Shown: positions 31,453-40,519 of the stretch, piece after piece
Numbering within the stretch: position 1 is the first letter of the stretch
Layout: each line of letters begins with the position of its first letter
Assembly: GCF_014649535.1 (NCBI RefSeq)
Contig: NZ_BMTF01000026.1
Coordinates: forward strand, 43,543-107,542
From: Streptomyces gelaticus
GTDB taxonomy: Bacteria > Actinomycetota > Actinomycetes > Streptomycetales > Streptomycetaceae
Reading direction: 5' to 3'
DNA length: 64,000 bases
The notes under the pieces: model-generated
What the model was told of the DNA's origin: nothing
Seen by the model: the letters and a program-made list of their open reading frames with translations, nothing else
Databases searched by the model: none
Program-made: the position numbers and the translations under genes

Positions 31453-31810
31453 GGGATCGGCCTCTCGATCTTGGGGTCAGACCCCGGCCGGTGCGCTAAC
31501 ACCGCGTCGGGGTCGTTACGTTCGGCACCGTAAACAGCCGCGACTTCGCGCCGCAAGTCGGTCACGATTAGTCATACTTGCTGGCCGTGACGGGTCGGGG
31601 AGGGTGGGGAGGCTTCCCCAACCCCCTTCATTTACCCACCGGTTGTACAACACCGCTCGAATCCCGACACCCGGAACCCGGCTCCCGGAACCCGAAGCTC
31701 AAGACCCGGACCCGGGCCTCTCCGCGTACGCACGAAAGAGTGAACGGGACCTCCGCGAAGCTCGAACCCCGGCTCCCGAAGCTCGGGTTCCGGCCGCCCC
31801 GCCCAGCTCC
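31453..31810. other. Intergenic region with short GC repeats
   Basis: This 358-bp region between two minus-strand genes includes promoter sequence for the wHTH/zinc gene (around 31510-31580, AT-richer, with cgattagtcatacttg). From 31660 to 31800 it has degenerate repeats of cccgg(a)acccg and cccgaagctc. ccggaacccgaagct (31685-31699) is repeated inverted and with one base lost as agctcgggttccgg (31780-31793), giving a possible long hairpin, perhaps a terminator for the downstream minus-strand dehydrogenase gene. Confidence 0.4.
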
Positions 31811-34660
31811 TCAACCGCAGGAAGTACCCGGTTCCGGCGGCAGCCCCTCCGCCAGCAGTTCCGCCATGTGCCGTGCCCGCACGCCGCCCAGTTGTTCCAG
31901 CTGGGTCCGGCAGGAGAAGCCGTCCGCCAGGAAGGCCGTTCCCGGTTCCGATGCCCGTACCGAGGGCAGCAGGCTCTCCTCCGCGCAGGCCGCCGATACG
32001 TCCCAGTGGCCCCTCTCGAAGCCGAAATTTCCGGCCAGGCCGCAGCAGCCGCCGCTCAACTCACCTGTCAGTCCAGCCCGTTCGCGCAGTCGGCGTTCCG
32101 CCGCGTCGCCCAGGACCGCGTGCTGGTGGCAGTGGGTCTGGCCGGTGACCGGGCGGTTCAGGCGGGGTGGCCGCCAGTCGGGGGCGTACTCCTCCAGGTA
32201 CTGGGCCAAGGTCCTTACGGATGCCGCCAGTTCGGCGGCCCTCGGGTCGTCGGGAAGGAGTTCGGGCAGGTCCGTGCGGAGGGTCGCGGCGCAGCTCGGT
32301 TCGAGGACGACCACGGGGGCGCCGAGCATGCCGCCCATCCGGTCCAGGGTGCGGCGCATGACCTTGCGGGCCCTGTCCAGCTGGCCCGTGGATACGTAGG
32401 TGAGGCCGCAGCAGACCGGCCGGCCGGGGAGCAGCGTCCGGCGTCCCGCCGACTCCAGGACCCGGACCGCTGCCCGCCCCACCTCGGGCGAGAGGTGGTT
32501 GGTGAAGGTGTCGGGCCAGACGGTGACCACGTGGCCGTCGGCGGGGATCGCCGTCCCCTTGCCCCGGTGCCGGCCGAGCCACCGGGTGAACGTCTGCCGC
32601 GCCAGGACGGGGATCGTGCGCTGCGGGGCGATCCCCGCCAGCCGCTTGGCCAGGGCGGCGAGCGGGCGCATCCGGGCCAGGGCGTTGAGGGCGGGGGCGA
32701 ACGGGGCGGCCAGGCGCAGCCACAGCGGCAGCCGGCCCATCGAGTAGTGCGCGGCCGGGCGCAGTCGCCGCCGGTAGTGGTGGTGGAGGAACTCGGCCTT
32801 GTACGTGGCCATGTCGACGCCCACCGGGCAGTCGCTGCGGCAGCCCTTGCAGGACAGGCAGAGATCGAGGGCGTCCCGTACCTCCGTCGAGCGCCAGCCG
32901 TCCGTGATCACGCCGCCCGCCCCGCCCGCCCCGCCCGCGAGCATCTCGTGCAGCAGCCGGGCCCGGCCCCGGGTGGAGTGGGCCTCCTCGCCGGTCGCCC
33001 GGAACGACGGGCACATCACGCCGGTGCCCGCAGGCCGGGCCGTACGGCATTTGGCGACGCCCACGCAGCGGCGCACCGCCGCGGAGAAGTCGCCGCCGTC
33101 GTGCGGGTAGCCGAACGCGACGTCCACCGGGCGCTTCGGCAGCACCTCGAAGCGGAGGTTCTCGTCGAGCCGGGCGGGGCGGGCGAGGATGCCGGGGTTC
33201 ATGCCGCCGTCCGGGTCCCAGATGTCCTTGTAGCGGGAGAAGAGGGCGACCAGTTCGTCCCCGTACATGCGCGGGAGCAGTTCGGCGCGGGCCTGGCCGT
33301 CGCCGTGTTCGCCGCTCAGTGATCCGCCGTGCGCGACGACCAGGTCCGCGAGGTCCTCGGAGAAGCGGCGGAAGCGGGCCACGCCCTCGGGGCTCAGCAG
33401 GTCGAAGTCGATCCGGACGTGGATGCAGCCTTCGCCGAAGTGCCCGTACGGGGTGCCGCGCAGCCCGTGTCCGGCGAGCAGGGCGCGGAAGTCGCGGAGG
33501 TAGGGGCCGAGGCGGGCGGGCGGTACGGCGCAGTCCTCCCAGCCGGGCCAGGCCTCCGTGCCGTCCGGCATCCGGGTCGCGGTGCCTGCCGCGTCCTCCC
33601 GGATGCGCCACAGGGTCCGCTGCCCGGCCGGGTCGGTGACGACCGTGCCGTGCAGCGCGCCGGCCGCCCGCAGGACGCGCTCGGCGTGCGCCCGCGCCTC
33701 GGCCGGGGTGGCGCCGCCCGTCTCGACGAAGAGCCAGGCTCCGCCGCGCGGCAGCCCGGCCGGTTCGCGTACGAGATCGGCGGCCATGCCCTCGACGGTG
33801 AGCGGATGGTGCGGGAGCAGGCCGGGGGCGGCTTCGGCGGCCGCGGCCTCGTCGGCGTAGCCGAGTACGGCGAGGGCGCGGGCGGCCGGGGCCTCGACCA
33901 GTCGTACGGTCGCCTCCGTCACCACGCCGAGCGTGCCCTCGCTGCCGCAGAAGGCCCGGGCGGGATCGGTCCCGCGCTCGGGCAGGAGGGCGTCCAGCGC
34001 GTATCCGGAGATACGGCGCGGGAGTTCGGGGAATCCGGTGCGCAGCAGAGCGAGGTGGGTGCGGATGAGCTCGGGGAGGCCGGTCAGGGCCCCGGGGACC
34101 GTTCCCCGGCTCAGCCGCAGGGTGTCGCCGCCGTAGCGGGTCACGGTCAGGGCCCGTACGTTGTCGGCCGTGGTGCCCCAGGCGACCGAGTGCGCGCCGC
34201 AGGAGTTGTTGCCGATCATGCCGCCCAGCGTGCAGCGGCTGTGCGTGGACGGGTCGGGGCCGAAGGTGAGGCCGTGCGGGGCGGCGGCGGCGCGCAGCTC
34301 GTCCAGGACCACGCCCGGCTGGACGACGGCGGTGCGGGAGCCGGGGTCCAGTTCGGTGATCCCGCGCAGATGGCGGGTGAGGTCGAGCACGACGCCGGTG
34401 CCGGTGGCCTGTCCCGCGATGGAGGTGCCGCCGCCGCGCGGCACCACGGGGACCTCGTGTGCGCGGCAGACCGCGAGGGCGGCGGCCACGTCGTCGGCGT
34501 CGCGCGGGAAGACGACGCCGAGCGGTACGCGGCGGTAGTTGGAGGCGTCCATCGTCGCCAGCGCACGTGCGGTGGTACCGAAGTCGGCCTCCCCGCGGAC
34601 CGCGGTGCGCAGGGCCTGTGCGAGTTCGGCGCGTTCCGTCGGATTCCGGTGGGCGGCCAT
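31811..34660 (-). CDS. FAD-binding and Fe-S fused D-lactate/2-hydroxyacid dehydrogenase
   Basis: The 949-residue protein fuses a GlcD-like flavin half to a GlcF-like iron-sulfur half. The N-terminal FAD_binding_4 domain shows VVPRGGGTSIAGQATG, GGMIGNNSCGAHSVAWG, AFCGSEGTLGVVTEATV and GEHGDGQARAELLP. The second half has [4Fe-4S]-type CLSCKGCRSDCPVGVD and two CCG motifs (VCCGLTYVSTG, GGCCGLAGNFG). Family members oxidise D-lactate or glycolate and pass electrons to the quinone pool. The ATG at 34660 gives the expected N-terminus; 40 further upstream codons lack conservation. It is monocistronic and faces the conservon across a 300-bp region with repeated TACGTC. Confidence 0.9.
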   Translation of the reverse strand: MAAHRNPTERAELAQALRTAVRGEADFGTTARALATMDASNYRRVPLGVVFPRDADDVAAALAVCRAHEVPVVPRGGGTSIAGQATGTGVVLDLTRHLRGITELDPGSRTAVVQPGVVLDELRAAAAPHGLTFGPDPSTHSRCTLGGMIGNNSCGAHSVAWGTTADNVRALTVTRYGGDTLRLSRGTVPGALTGLPELIRTHLALLRTGFPELPRRISGYALDALLPERGTDPARAFCGSEGTLGVVTEATVRLVEAPAARALAVLGYADEAAAAEAAPGLLPHHPLTVEGMAADLVREPAGLPRGGAWLFVETGGATPAEARAHAERVLRAAGALHGTVVTDPAGQRTLWRIREDAAGTATRMPDGTEAWPGWEDCAVPPARLGPYLRDFRALLAGHGLRGTPYGHFGEGCIHVRIDFDLLSPEGVARFRRFSEDLADLVVAHGGSLSGEHGDGQARAELLPRMYGDELVALFSRYKDIWDPDGGMNPGILARPARLDENLRFEVLPKRPVDVAFGYPHDGGDFSAAVRRCVGVAKCRTARPAGTGVMCPSFRATGEEAHSTRGRARLLHEMLAGGAGGAGGVITDGWRSTEVRDALDLCLSCKGCRSDCPVGVDMATYKAEFLHHHYRRRLRPAAHYSMGRLPLWLRLAAPFAPALNALARMRPLAALAKRLAGIAPQRTIPVLARQTFTRWLGRHRGKGTAIPADGHVVTVWPDTFTNHLSPEVGRAAVRVLESAGRRTLLPGRPVCCGLTYVSTGQLDRARKVMRRTLDRMGGMLGAPVVVLEPSCAATLRTDLPELLPDDPRAAELAASVRTLAQYLEEYAPDWRPPRLNRPVTGQTHCHQHAVLGDAAERRLRERAGLTGELSGGCCGLAGNFGFERGHWDVSAACAEESLLPSVRASEPGTAFLADGFSCRTQLEQLGGVRARHMAELLAEGLPPEPGTSCG

Positions 34661-34966
34661 GGGGCCCAGGATGCCGTTGATCGGGCCACTGGGCCGTCCG
34701 GCGCCGCCCGTTTCCCCTGAATACGTCAGTACGTCGGAATACGTCGGACGCGTAGTCACATACGTAACTAAGAACGCCACAAGATCTTCCCAAAGAGAGC
34801 GTCAATTCTCATATAGTGACCGAGACTTGTCTTGGAATTGTCAGCTCCAGTTGCCGTATTCACGCCGGCAGTTCCGAACTGTCCCGATCTGAACCGTTCG
34901 ATCTGTCCGATCTATCCCGCCTGTCCGTTCTGTCCGTCCGTACCCGTCCGCCTCCAAGGACTCCCA
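34661..34966. other. Divergent regulatory region before the conservon
   Basis: This 306-bp region has lower GC than the flanks. It carries repeated TACGTC units (34721-34745) near the dehydrogenase start, and CAATTC-AT-ATAGTG-like AT-rich sequence around 34800. TTGTCT (34826-34831) and TTGTCA (34838-34843) are possible -35 boxes toward the conservon. Tandem ctgtccg/ctgtccgat copies at 34890-34945 form a degenerate repeat. Confidence 0.45.
34721..34745. promoter_or_regulatory. Triple (A/G)TACGTC direct repeat, candidate operator
   Basis: atacgtc (34721-34727), gtacgtc (34729-34735) and atacgtc (34739-34745) occur in tandem, with a further tacgta at 34760. The spacing of 8 and 10 bp and the position 60-85 bp upstream of the dehydrogenase start suggest a binding array for a regulator, for example a GntR or LldR-type protein. 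No regulator gene is adjacent. Confidence 0.4.
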
Positions 34967-36505
34967 TTGAGCCCCTCATCCCGGCCGACCGCAGTGGCCC
35001 TGCTGATATCGCTGGCCGTCACCGGATCCCTGTGCCTGTGGGCGGTCGTCGCCGCCCCCGACTCGGTACGGACCGCGCTGGCCTGGGGGGCGGGCGCCAC
35101 CGCCGTGGTGCTGTCCGCCGCCGTGGCCGTCGCCGTCCAGGCCCGTGCCAACGCCGGACGTCTGCGCGCCCGGCTCGCCTCGGAGACCCAGCGGTTCACC
35201 GGTGAGATCAGCCGCCTCGTGTCCGCCTCGGCGGCCGAGGGCCAGCGGTTCACCGCCGAGACCGCCCGGATCAAGTCCGCGGCGGCGGCCGAGACGGCAC
35301 GCCTCAGGTCCGCTGTCGAGGCCGAGACCGCGCGGCTCACCGCGCAGGCCGCCGCCGAGACCGAACGGCTCACCGCCGAGACCGAGCGGCTCAGGGCCCG
35401 CGCGACCCGCAGCGAGACCGAGCGCTCCGCCGCGGTCGCCGCCTGCGCCAACGCCGCGGGCCGGATGCAGGCCCTGGCCACCAGCATGCTCGCCGACCTG
35501 CGTGACATGGAGCACCGGCACTCCGCCGAGGACGTGCTCGGCGATCTGCTCCACCTGGACCACCGCACCGCCCAGGCGGGCCGGCTCGCCGACTCCATCG
35601 CCGTACTGACCGGCGCCCGCTCCGGGCGGCGCTGGGCCAAGCCGATCGTGATGGAATCGATCCTGCGCGGCGCGATGGGCCGGATCAGCGGCTACCAGCG
35701 GGTGCGGCTCCACTCGACCAGCGATGTCGCGGTCGCCGGCCACGCCGCCGAGGGCGTCATGCACGCGCTCGCCGAACTCCTCGACAACGCCGCCAACTTC
35801 TCGCCGCCCACGGCGGAGGTCCATGTGTACGTCGAGGAGGTGCCGGCCGGCATCGTCCTGACCGTGGAGGACAGCGGCCTGGTCATGAGCGATGTGCAAC
35901 TGCGCCGCGCCGAGCGCGCGGTGTCGGCCACCGACCAGGACCTGACAGGGCTCTCCGGCACCCGGCTCGGCCTCGCCGTCGTCGGCCGGCTGGCCCGCAA
36001 GCACGGTCTGACCGTCTCCTTCCGGCCGTCGGCGCGCGGTGGCACGGGCGCGCTGATGATGCTCCCGCAGGAGCTCCTCACCCGGGCCCCCGTACCGGCC
36101 CCGGAGCCGGCCCGGCCGGTGTCCGAGCCGGAGCCCACCCACGGCACCGCGCCGGCGGGGACGGGAACAGCAGCGGTCGCGCCCGACGCACGGCGCCCGC
36201 AGCACGCCCCGGCCACCGCCGGACCGGCCACCCCCGCCCCGGCGGACTCCACCCCCGCGGACTCCCCCGCGGCCGAGACCACCGGCCACCTCCCCCGGTT
36301 CGGCGAGAGCGGGCTGCCCAAGCGCCCCCGCGGCCGTACCCTCGCCGCCGCCGAGGCCCGCGCCCACGCCCACGGCGACGGCGACGGCGCCGCGACCCCC
36401 CGGCCCCGCACCTCAGACCCCAAGGAACAGGCAGCCCGCTTCAGCAGCTTCCGCCAGGCTGTCCGGCCCAATACCCCGCACCCGGAAGAAGGCAACACCC
36501 GATGA
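34967..36505 (+). CDS. cvnA: Conservon sensor kinase-like protein CvnA
   Basis: The 512-residue membrane protein starts a conservon, the Streptomyces GPCR-like signalling module. It has two N-terminal hydrophobic segments (AVALLISLAVTGSLCLWAVV; AGATAVVLSAAVAVAV), then about 200 residues of Ala/Glu coiled coil with ETxRL repeats, and a histidine-kinase-like ATPase domain with N box LAELLDNAANFSPP and G1 LTVEDSGLVMSD. The C-terminus is Pro-rich. The classical phospho-acceptor His is not evident. TTG at 34967 with AAGGA 7 nt upstream is used; the ORF-initial ATG at 34832 lies in the leader. The gene overlaps cvnB by 4 bp. Confidence 0.9.
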   Translation: MSPSSRPTAVALLISLAVTGSLCLWAVVAAPDSVRTALAWGAGATAVVLSAAVAVAVQARANAGRLRARLASETQRFTGEISRLVSASAAEGQRFTAETARIKSAAAAETARLRSAVEAETARLTAQAAAETERLTAETERLRARATRSETERSAAVAACANAAGRMQALATSMLADLRDMEHRHSAEDVLGDLLHLDHRTAQAGRLADSIAVLTGARSGRRWAKPIVMESILRGAMGRISGYQRVRLHSTSDVAVAGHAAEGVMHALAELLDNAANFSPPTAEVHVYVEEVPAGIVLTVEDSGLVMSDVQLRRAERAVSATDQDLTGLSGTRLGLAVVGRLARKHGLTVSFRPSARGGTGALMMLPQELLTRAPVPAPEPARPVSEPEPTHGTAPAGTGTAAVAPDARRPQHAPATAGPATPAPADSTPADSPAAETTGHLPRFGESGLPKRPRGRTLAAAEARAHAHGDGDGAATPRPRTSDPKEQAARFSSFRQAVRPNTPHPEEGNTR

Positions 36506-36945
36506 CCGCCACCACCGACGAGAAGCTCAACTGGCTGCTGGAGGGGCTCCTGGAGCGCACCCCCGGCACTCGTCACGCCCTCGTCCTGTCCAGGGACGGC
36601 CTCAAGCTGTGCCGCACCCCCGAGCTCTCCGTCGACCAGGCCGACCAGCTGGCCGCGATCTCGGCCGGCATCCAGAGCCTGTCCCACGGCGCCTCCGTCG
36701 AGTTCGGTGACGGCAGCGGCGGCGTACGGTCCGCGATGGCCGAGTTCTACGGCGGAGTGCTGTTCATCGTCGAGGCGGGCGCGGGCGCCCATCTCGCGGT
36801 CGTCGCCTCCGAGGACTCCGACGTCGGCCTCATCGGCCACAACATGAGCGAGCTCGTCGAGCAGCTCGGCGAGCACCTCAGTGCCCCGCCGCGCTCCCCC
36901 GCGGCCTCCGGGATCAGCGCCGCCGACGCCGACGCGGCCGTATGA
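36502..36945 (+). CDS. cvnB: Conservon roadblock/LC7 protein CvnB
   Basis: The 147-residue protein has the roadblock/LC7 fold (LEGLLERTPGTRHALVLSRD, LAAISAGIQSLSHGASVEFG, AVVASEDSDVGLIGHNMSEL). In conservons it forms a complex with CvnA, C and D at the membrane and influences the GTPase state. It overlaps cvnA and cvnC by 4 bp each. Confidence 0.93.
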   Translation: MTATTDEKLNWLLEGLLERTPGTRHALVLSRDGLKLCRTPELSVDQADQLAAISAGIQSLSHGASVEFGDGSGGVRSAMAEFYGGVLFIVEAGAGAHLAVVASEDSDVGLIGHNMSELVEQLGEHLSAPPRSPAASGISAADADAAV

Positions 36946-37307
36946 CCCGCCCCCGCCGCCCCGGCCGGGACGACGATCCGGACCGGCTGTACACCCTCAC
37001 CGGGGGCCGTAGCCGGTCCGACTCGGACGCGTTCGACCTGGTGACGCTGGTGGTCTCCGAGTGCGAGCCGACCCCCGGCATGCAGTCGGAGCACGTCACG
37101 ATCCTGCGGATGTGCCAACTGCCCACCGCAGTCGTGGAGATCGCGGCGGGCCTCGGTCTGCCCGTCAGCATCGTCCGGATCATGCTGTCCGACCTGCTGG
37201 ACACCGGACGGATCAGCGCCCGCCACCCCCGTACTGCCCGTGTCGCGGACCGGCTCCCCGACCCCGAGATCCTGGAACAGGTGCTCGTTGGACTCCGCAA
37301 CCTCTGA
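36942..37307 (+). CDS. cvnC: Conservon DUF742 protein CvnC
   Basis: The 121-residue DUF742 protein has LYTLTGGRSRSDSDAFDLVT, EHVTILRMCQLPTAVVEIAA and VSIVRIMLSDLLDTGRI, resembling a winged-helix fold. It is the third conservon component. Its ATG overlaps the cvnB stop; its 3' end overlaps cvnD by 20 bp. Confidence 0.92.
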   Translation: MTRPRRPGRDDDPDRLYTLTGGRSRSDSDAFDLVTLVVSECEPTPGMQSEHVTILRMCQLPTAVVEIAAGLGLPVSIVRIMLSDLLDTGRISARHPRTARVADRLPDPEILEQVLVGLRNL

Positions 37308-37941
37308 CCGTGCCGCCCTGCGGGCGACGGCCGACAACGGACTGAAGATCGTCGTCGTCGGCGGCTTCGGCGTCGGCAAGACCACCATGGTCCGCTCCGT
37401 CAGCGAGATCCGTCCGCTGAACACGGAAGAGACCATGACCCGCGCGGGCGAGGCCGTCGACCACCTCGACGGCGTGCAGTCGAAGACCTCCACGACCGTC
37501 GCCTTCGACTTCGGCCGGATCTCGCTCGACGAGCGCTCCGTGCTGTACCTCTTCGGCGCCCCCGGCCAGGAGCGCTTCTGGTTCCTGTGGGACCGGCTGT
37601 TCTCCGGCACGCTCGGCGCCGTCGTGCTCGTCGACACCCGCAGGCTCGCCGACTCCTGGTACGCGATCGACCGGCTGGAGCACCACGGCACGCCGTTCAT
37701 CGTGGCCTGCAACGACTTCGGCGGCCCGCTCCACACCGAACAGCAGATACGCGAGGCACTCGCCCTCTCGGACGACGTTCCCCTGGTGGAGTGCGACGCC
37801 CGGGACCGTTCGTCCAGCAAGTACGTACTGATCACGCTGGTCGAGTACCTCCACACCCTTTCGCAGGGCGGGGCTGCCGCCCGGTCCGCCGCCACCCGTC
37901 CGGAGACCGCGCCGGAGAAGACCCCGGAGCCCACCTCGTGA
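37288..37941 (+). CDS. cvnD: Conservon Ras-like GTPase CvnD
   Basis: The 217-residue small GTPase has the P-loop GGFGVGKTTMV, switch II LFGAPGQERFWFLW, where Pro-Gly-Gln stands in for the usual G3, and CNDFGG for the base-recognition motif. TTG at 37288 with AGG 6 nt upstream is chosen because the domain begins within about 20 residues. CvnB is the presumed partner. GTG of the P450 gene overlaps its stop (GTGA). Confidence 0.92.
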   Translation: MDSATSDRAALRATADNGLKIVVVGGFGVGKTTMVRSVSEIRPLNTEETMTRAGEAVDHLDGVQSKTSTTVAFDFGRISLDERSVLYLFGAPGQERFWFLWDRLFSGTLGAVVLVDTRRLADSWYAIDRLEHHGTPFIVACNDFGGPLHTEQQIREALALSDDVPLVECDARDRSSSKYVLITLVEYLHTLSQGGAAARSAATRPETAPEKTPEPTS

Positions 37942-39218
37942 CCCAGCCCCCGGCCCCGCCCTCCGGCTGCCCCGTCTCCCAGGGCCGCCAGCCGCTCTCC
38001 GGCCCCCGGTTCCAGACCGATCCGACCGGGCTCTACCGGGAGATGCGCCGCGACCACGGGGCCGTGGCCCCGATCGTCCTCGACGGCGACATCCCGGCCT
38101 GGCTCGTGATCGGCTACCGCGAACTGCACCAGGTCACCGGCGACCCGGTGCTGTTCAGCCGCGACTCCGACCTGTGGAACCAGTGGGACCGCATCCCCGA
38201 CGACTGGCCGCTCCTGCCGATGATCGGCCGCAAGCAGCCGTCGATCCTGTACACGGTCGGCCCCCGGCACACCGAACGCGCCGCGATGATCAGCGACGCG
38301 CTGGAGGCCGTCGACCCGTTCGCGCTCAAGCGGTACGCGGAGGAGTTCGCCGACGCCCTCATCGACGAGTTCTGCGCCACCGGCGGCACCGAGATCATCG
38401 CCGAGTACGCGATGCTGCTGCCCGCCCGCGTCCTGGCCAAGATCTACGGCTTCAGCGACACCGTCGGCCACGCGCTCGTCGGCTCGCTCAACGACATGAT
38501 CGACGGCCGGGAACGGGCACTGGCCGGCCAGCAGCACCTCGCGTCCTCCATGTTCCAGCTGCTGGCCGACAAGCACGCTGAACCGGGCGACGACGTCGCC
38601 TCGCGGATGATCGCCGACCGCGGCCACTTCACCGACGAGGAGATCGCCCAGGACCTGATGGTCATGATGGCTGCGGGCCACCAGCCGACCGCCGACTGGA
38701 TCGGCAACTCGCTGCGGCTGATGCTCACCGACGACCGGTTCGCCGCCTCTCTGTCGGGCGGCCGGCACAGCGTCGCCGAGGCCATGAACGAGGTCCTGTG
38801 GGAGGACACCCCGTCGCAGAACATCGCGGGACGCTGGGCCTCGCGCGACACCCGCCTGGGCGGCCGCCACATCCAGGCAGGCGACCTGCTGGTGCTGGGC
38901 ATCGCCGCCGCCAACGCCGACCCGCAGGTCCGCACCGACGGCTCCGAGATGACCGGCGGCAACAACGCGTTCCTCTCCTTCGGCCACGGCGAGCACCGCT
39001 GCCCGTTCCCGGCCCAGGAGACCGCCGAGGTCATCGCCCGTACCGGCATCGAGGTACTGCTCGACCGGCTCCCGGACATCGACCTCGCCGTCCCCGCCGA
39101 GCAGCTCACCCGGCGCCCGTCCCCGTGGCTGCGGGGCCTGACCAACCTGCCGTTGACCTTCACACCCACCCTCGCCCTGGGACCCGCCGCGGGAACCGAC
39201 ACCGGAGGCCAGAGATGA
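37938..39218 (+). CDS. Cytochrome P450, CYP157-like, lacking ExxR
   Basis: The 426-residue P450 has heme-binding FGHGEHRC with the ligand Cys and I-helix region MMAAGHQPTADWIGN. At the K-helix, where ExxR is expected, the sequence is NEVLWED: Arg is replaced by Trp. The CYP157 family, typically conservon-linked in Streptomyces, is known for the missing ExxR motif, so this is a family trait and the gene is not decayed. Substrate unknown. It starts with GTG overlapping cvnD and ends overlapping the second P450 gene by 4 bp. Confidence 0.92.
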   Translation: MTQPPAPPSGCPVSQGRQPLSGPRFQTDPTGLYREMRRDHGAVAPIVLDGDIPAWLVIGYRELHQVTGDPVLFSRDSDLWNQWDRIPDDWPLLPMIGRKQPSILYTVGPRHTERAAMISDALEAVDPFALKRYAEEFADALIDEFCATGGTEIIAEYAMLLPARVLAKIYGFSDTVGHALVGSLNDMIDGRERALAGQQHLASSMFQLLADKHAEPGDDVASRMIADRGHFTDEEIAQDLMVMMAAGHQPTADWIGNSLRLMLTDDRFAASLSGGRHSVAEAMNEVLWEDTPSQNIAGRWASRDTRLGGRHIQAGDLLVLGIAAANADPQVRTDGSEMTGGNNAFLSFGHGEHRCPFPAQETAEVIARTGIEVLLDRLPDIDLAVPAEQLTRRPSPWLRGLTNLPLTFTPTLALGPAAGTDTGGQR

Positions 39219-40423
39219 CCCGGATCGCCCTCGACCCCTTCGTCACCGACCTCGACGGCGAGAGCGCCCGGCTGCGGGCCGCGGGCCCGCTCGCCGAGGT
39301 GGAACTGCCGGGCGGGGTGCACTGCTACGCGGTCACCCACCACGCCGAGGCGCGGCAGCTGCTCACCGACAGCCGGATCGTGAAGGACATCAACGTCTGG
39401 AACGCCTGGCAGCGCGGCGAGATACCGATGGACTGGCCGCTGATCGGCCTCGCCAACCCGGGCCGCTCCATGCTGACGGTCGACGGCGCCGACCACCGTC
39501 GGCTGCGCACCCTGGTCGCGCAGGCGCTGACGGTGAAGCGGGTGGAGCGGCTGCGGGCCGGCGTCGAGGCGCTGACCGCGGCGAGCCTGGACCGGCTGGC
39601 CGCGCTGCCGAAGGGCGAGCCGGTCGACCTGAAGGCGGAGTTCGCCTACCCGCTGCCGATGAACGTGATCAGCGAGCTGATGGGGGTGGACAGCGCGGAC
39701 CACCCGCGGCTGAAGGAGCTGTTCGAGAAGTTCTTCTCGACGCAGACGCCGCCGGAGGAGGTCCCGCAGATGATGGCGGACCTCGGCGAGCTCTTCACGA
39801 AGATCGTCGACGACAAGCGCGAGAACCCGGGCGACGACCTGACCAGCGCCCTGATCGCGGCCTCCGAGGACGGTGACCAGCTCACCGGCGAGGAGATCGT
39901 CAACACCCTCCAGCTGATCATCGCGGCCGGTCACGAGACCACGATCAGCCTGATCGTGAACGCGGTCGTCGCGCTCCAGACGCACCCCGAGCAGCGCGAG
40001 CAGGTGCTCGGCGGCCAGGTGCCGTGGGAGAACGTGATCGAGGAGACCCTGCGCTGGAACACCCCCACGTCGCACGTACTGATCCGGTTCGCCACCGAGG
40101 ACATCGAGGTGGGCGACAAGGTCCTGCCCAAGGGCGAGGCACTGATCGTCTCCTTCGGCGCGCTAGGCCGCGACGAGGCGCAGCACGGTCCGACGGCCGG
40201 TGACTTCGACGTCACCCGCTCCCCCAACCGCCACATCGCGTTCGGCCACGGCCCGCACGTCTGTCCGGGTGCGGCGCTCTCCCGGCTGGAGGCGGGCGTG
40301 GCACTGCCCGCGCTGTACGAGCGGTTCCCGGAGCTGAAGCTCGCCGTACCCACGTCCGAGCTGCGGAACAAGCCGATCGTCACCCAGAACGACCTGCACG
40401 AGCTGCCGGTGGATCTGGGCTGA
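39215..40423 (+). CDS. Cytochrome P450, CYP154-like
   Basis: The 402-residue P450 is complete: I-helix IIAAGHETTISL, K-helix EETLR (ExxR present), and heme loop FGHGPHVCPGAALSR. CYP154 members pair with CYP157 in conservons and hydroxylate macrolides or steroids in vitro. ATG at 39215 overlaps the previous stop (ATGA) after GGAGGCCAG. Last gene of the conservon. Confidence 0.93.
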   Translation: MTRIALDPFVTDLDGESARLRAAGPLAEVELPGGVHCYAVTHHAEARQLLTDSRIVKDINVWNAWQRGEIPMDWPLIGLANPGRSMLTVDGADHRRLRTLVAQALTVKRVERLRAGVEALTAASLDRLAALPKGEPVDLKAEFAYPLPMNVISELMGVDSADHPRLKELFEKFFSTQTPPEEVPQMMADLGELFTKIVDDKRENPGDDLTSALIAASEDGDQLTGEEIVNTLQLIIAAGHETTISLIVNAVVALQTHPEQREQVLGGQVPWENVIEETLRWNTPTSHVLIRFATEDIEVGDKVLPKGEALIVSFGALGRDEAQHGPTAGDFDVTRSPNRHIAFGHGPHVCPGAALSRLEAGVALPALYERFPELKLAVPTSELRNKPIVTQNDLHELPVDLG

Positions 40424-40506
40424 CCGCCGGTACCCGTACGCCGTCCACGGGCCGGAGCGGGCGTCTCATCCGACGGACACGGTGCTCGGCCGTGTCCGGG
40501 AGGCAT

Positions 40507-40512
40507 TACGCT
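40507..40512 (+). promoter_or_regulatory. -10 box for a leaderless serC transcript
   Basis: TACGCT ends 7 nt before the GTG of serC, which fits transcription starting at the start codon itself. There is no Shine-Dalgarno between them. A weak -35 candidate (GTGCTC near 40483) precedes it. Confidence 0.5.
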
Positions 40513-40519
40513 CCGGTTC

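Noticed and set aside
31660..31800. Replication origin or DnaA-box cluster
   Set aside because: Repeats are GC-rich and do not match TTGTCCACA-type boxes; more like degenerate hairpins.
37938..39218. P450 as a pseudogene because ExxR is missing
   Set aside because: Frame is intact, heme Cys motif is present and the CYP157 family normally lacks ExxR.
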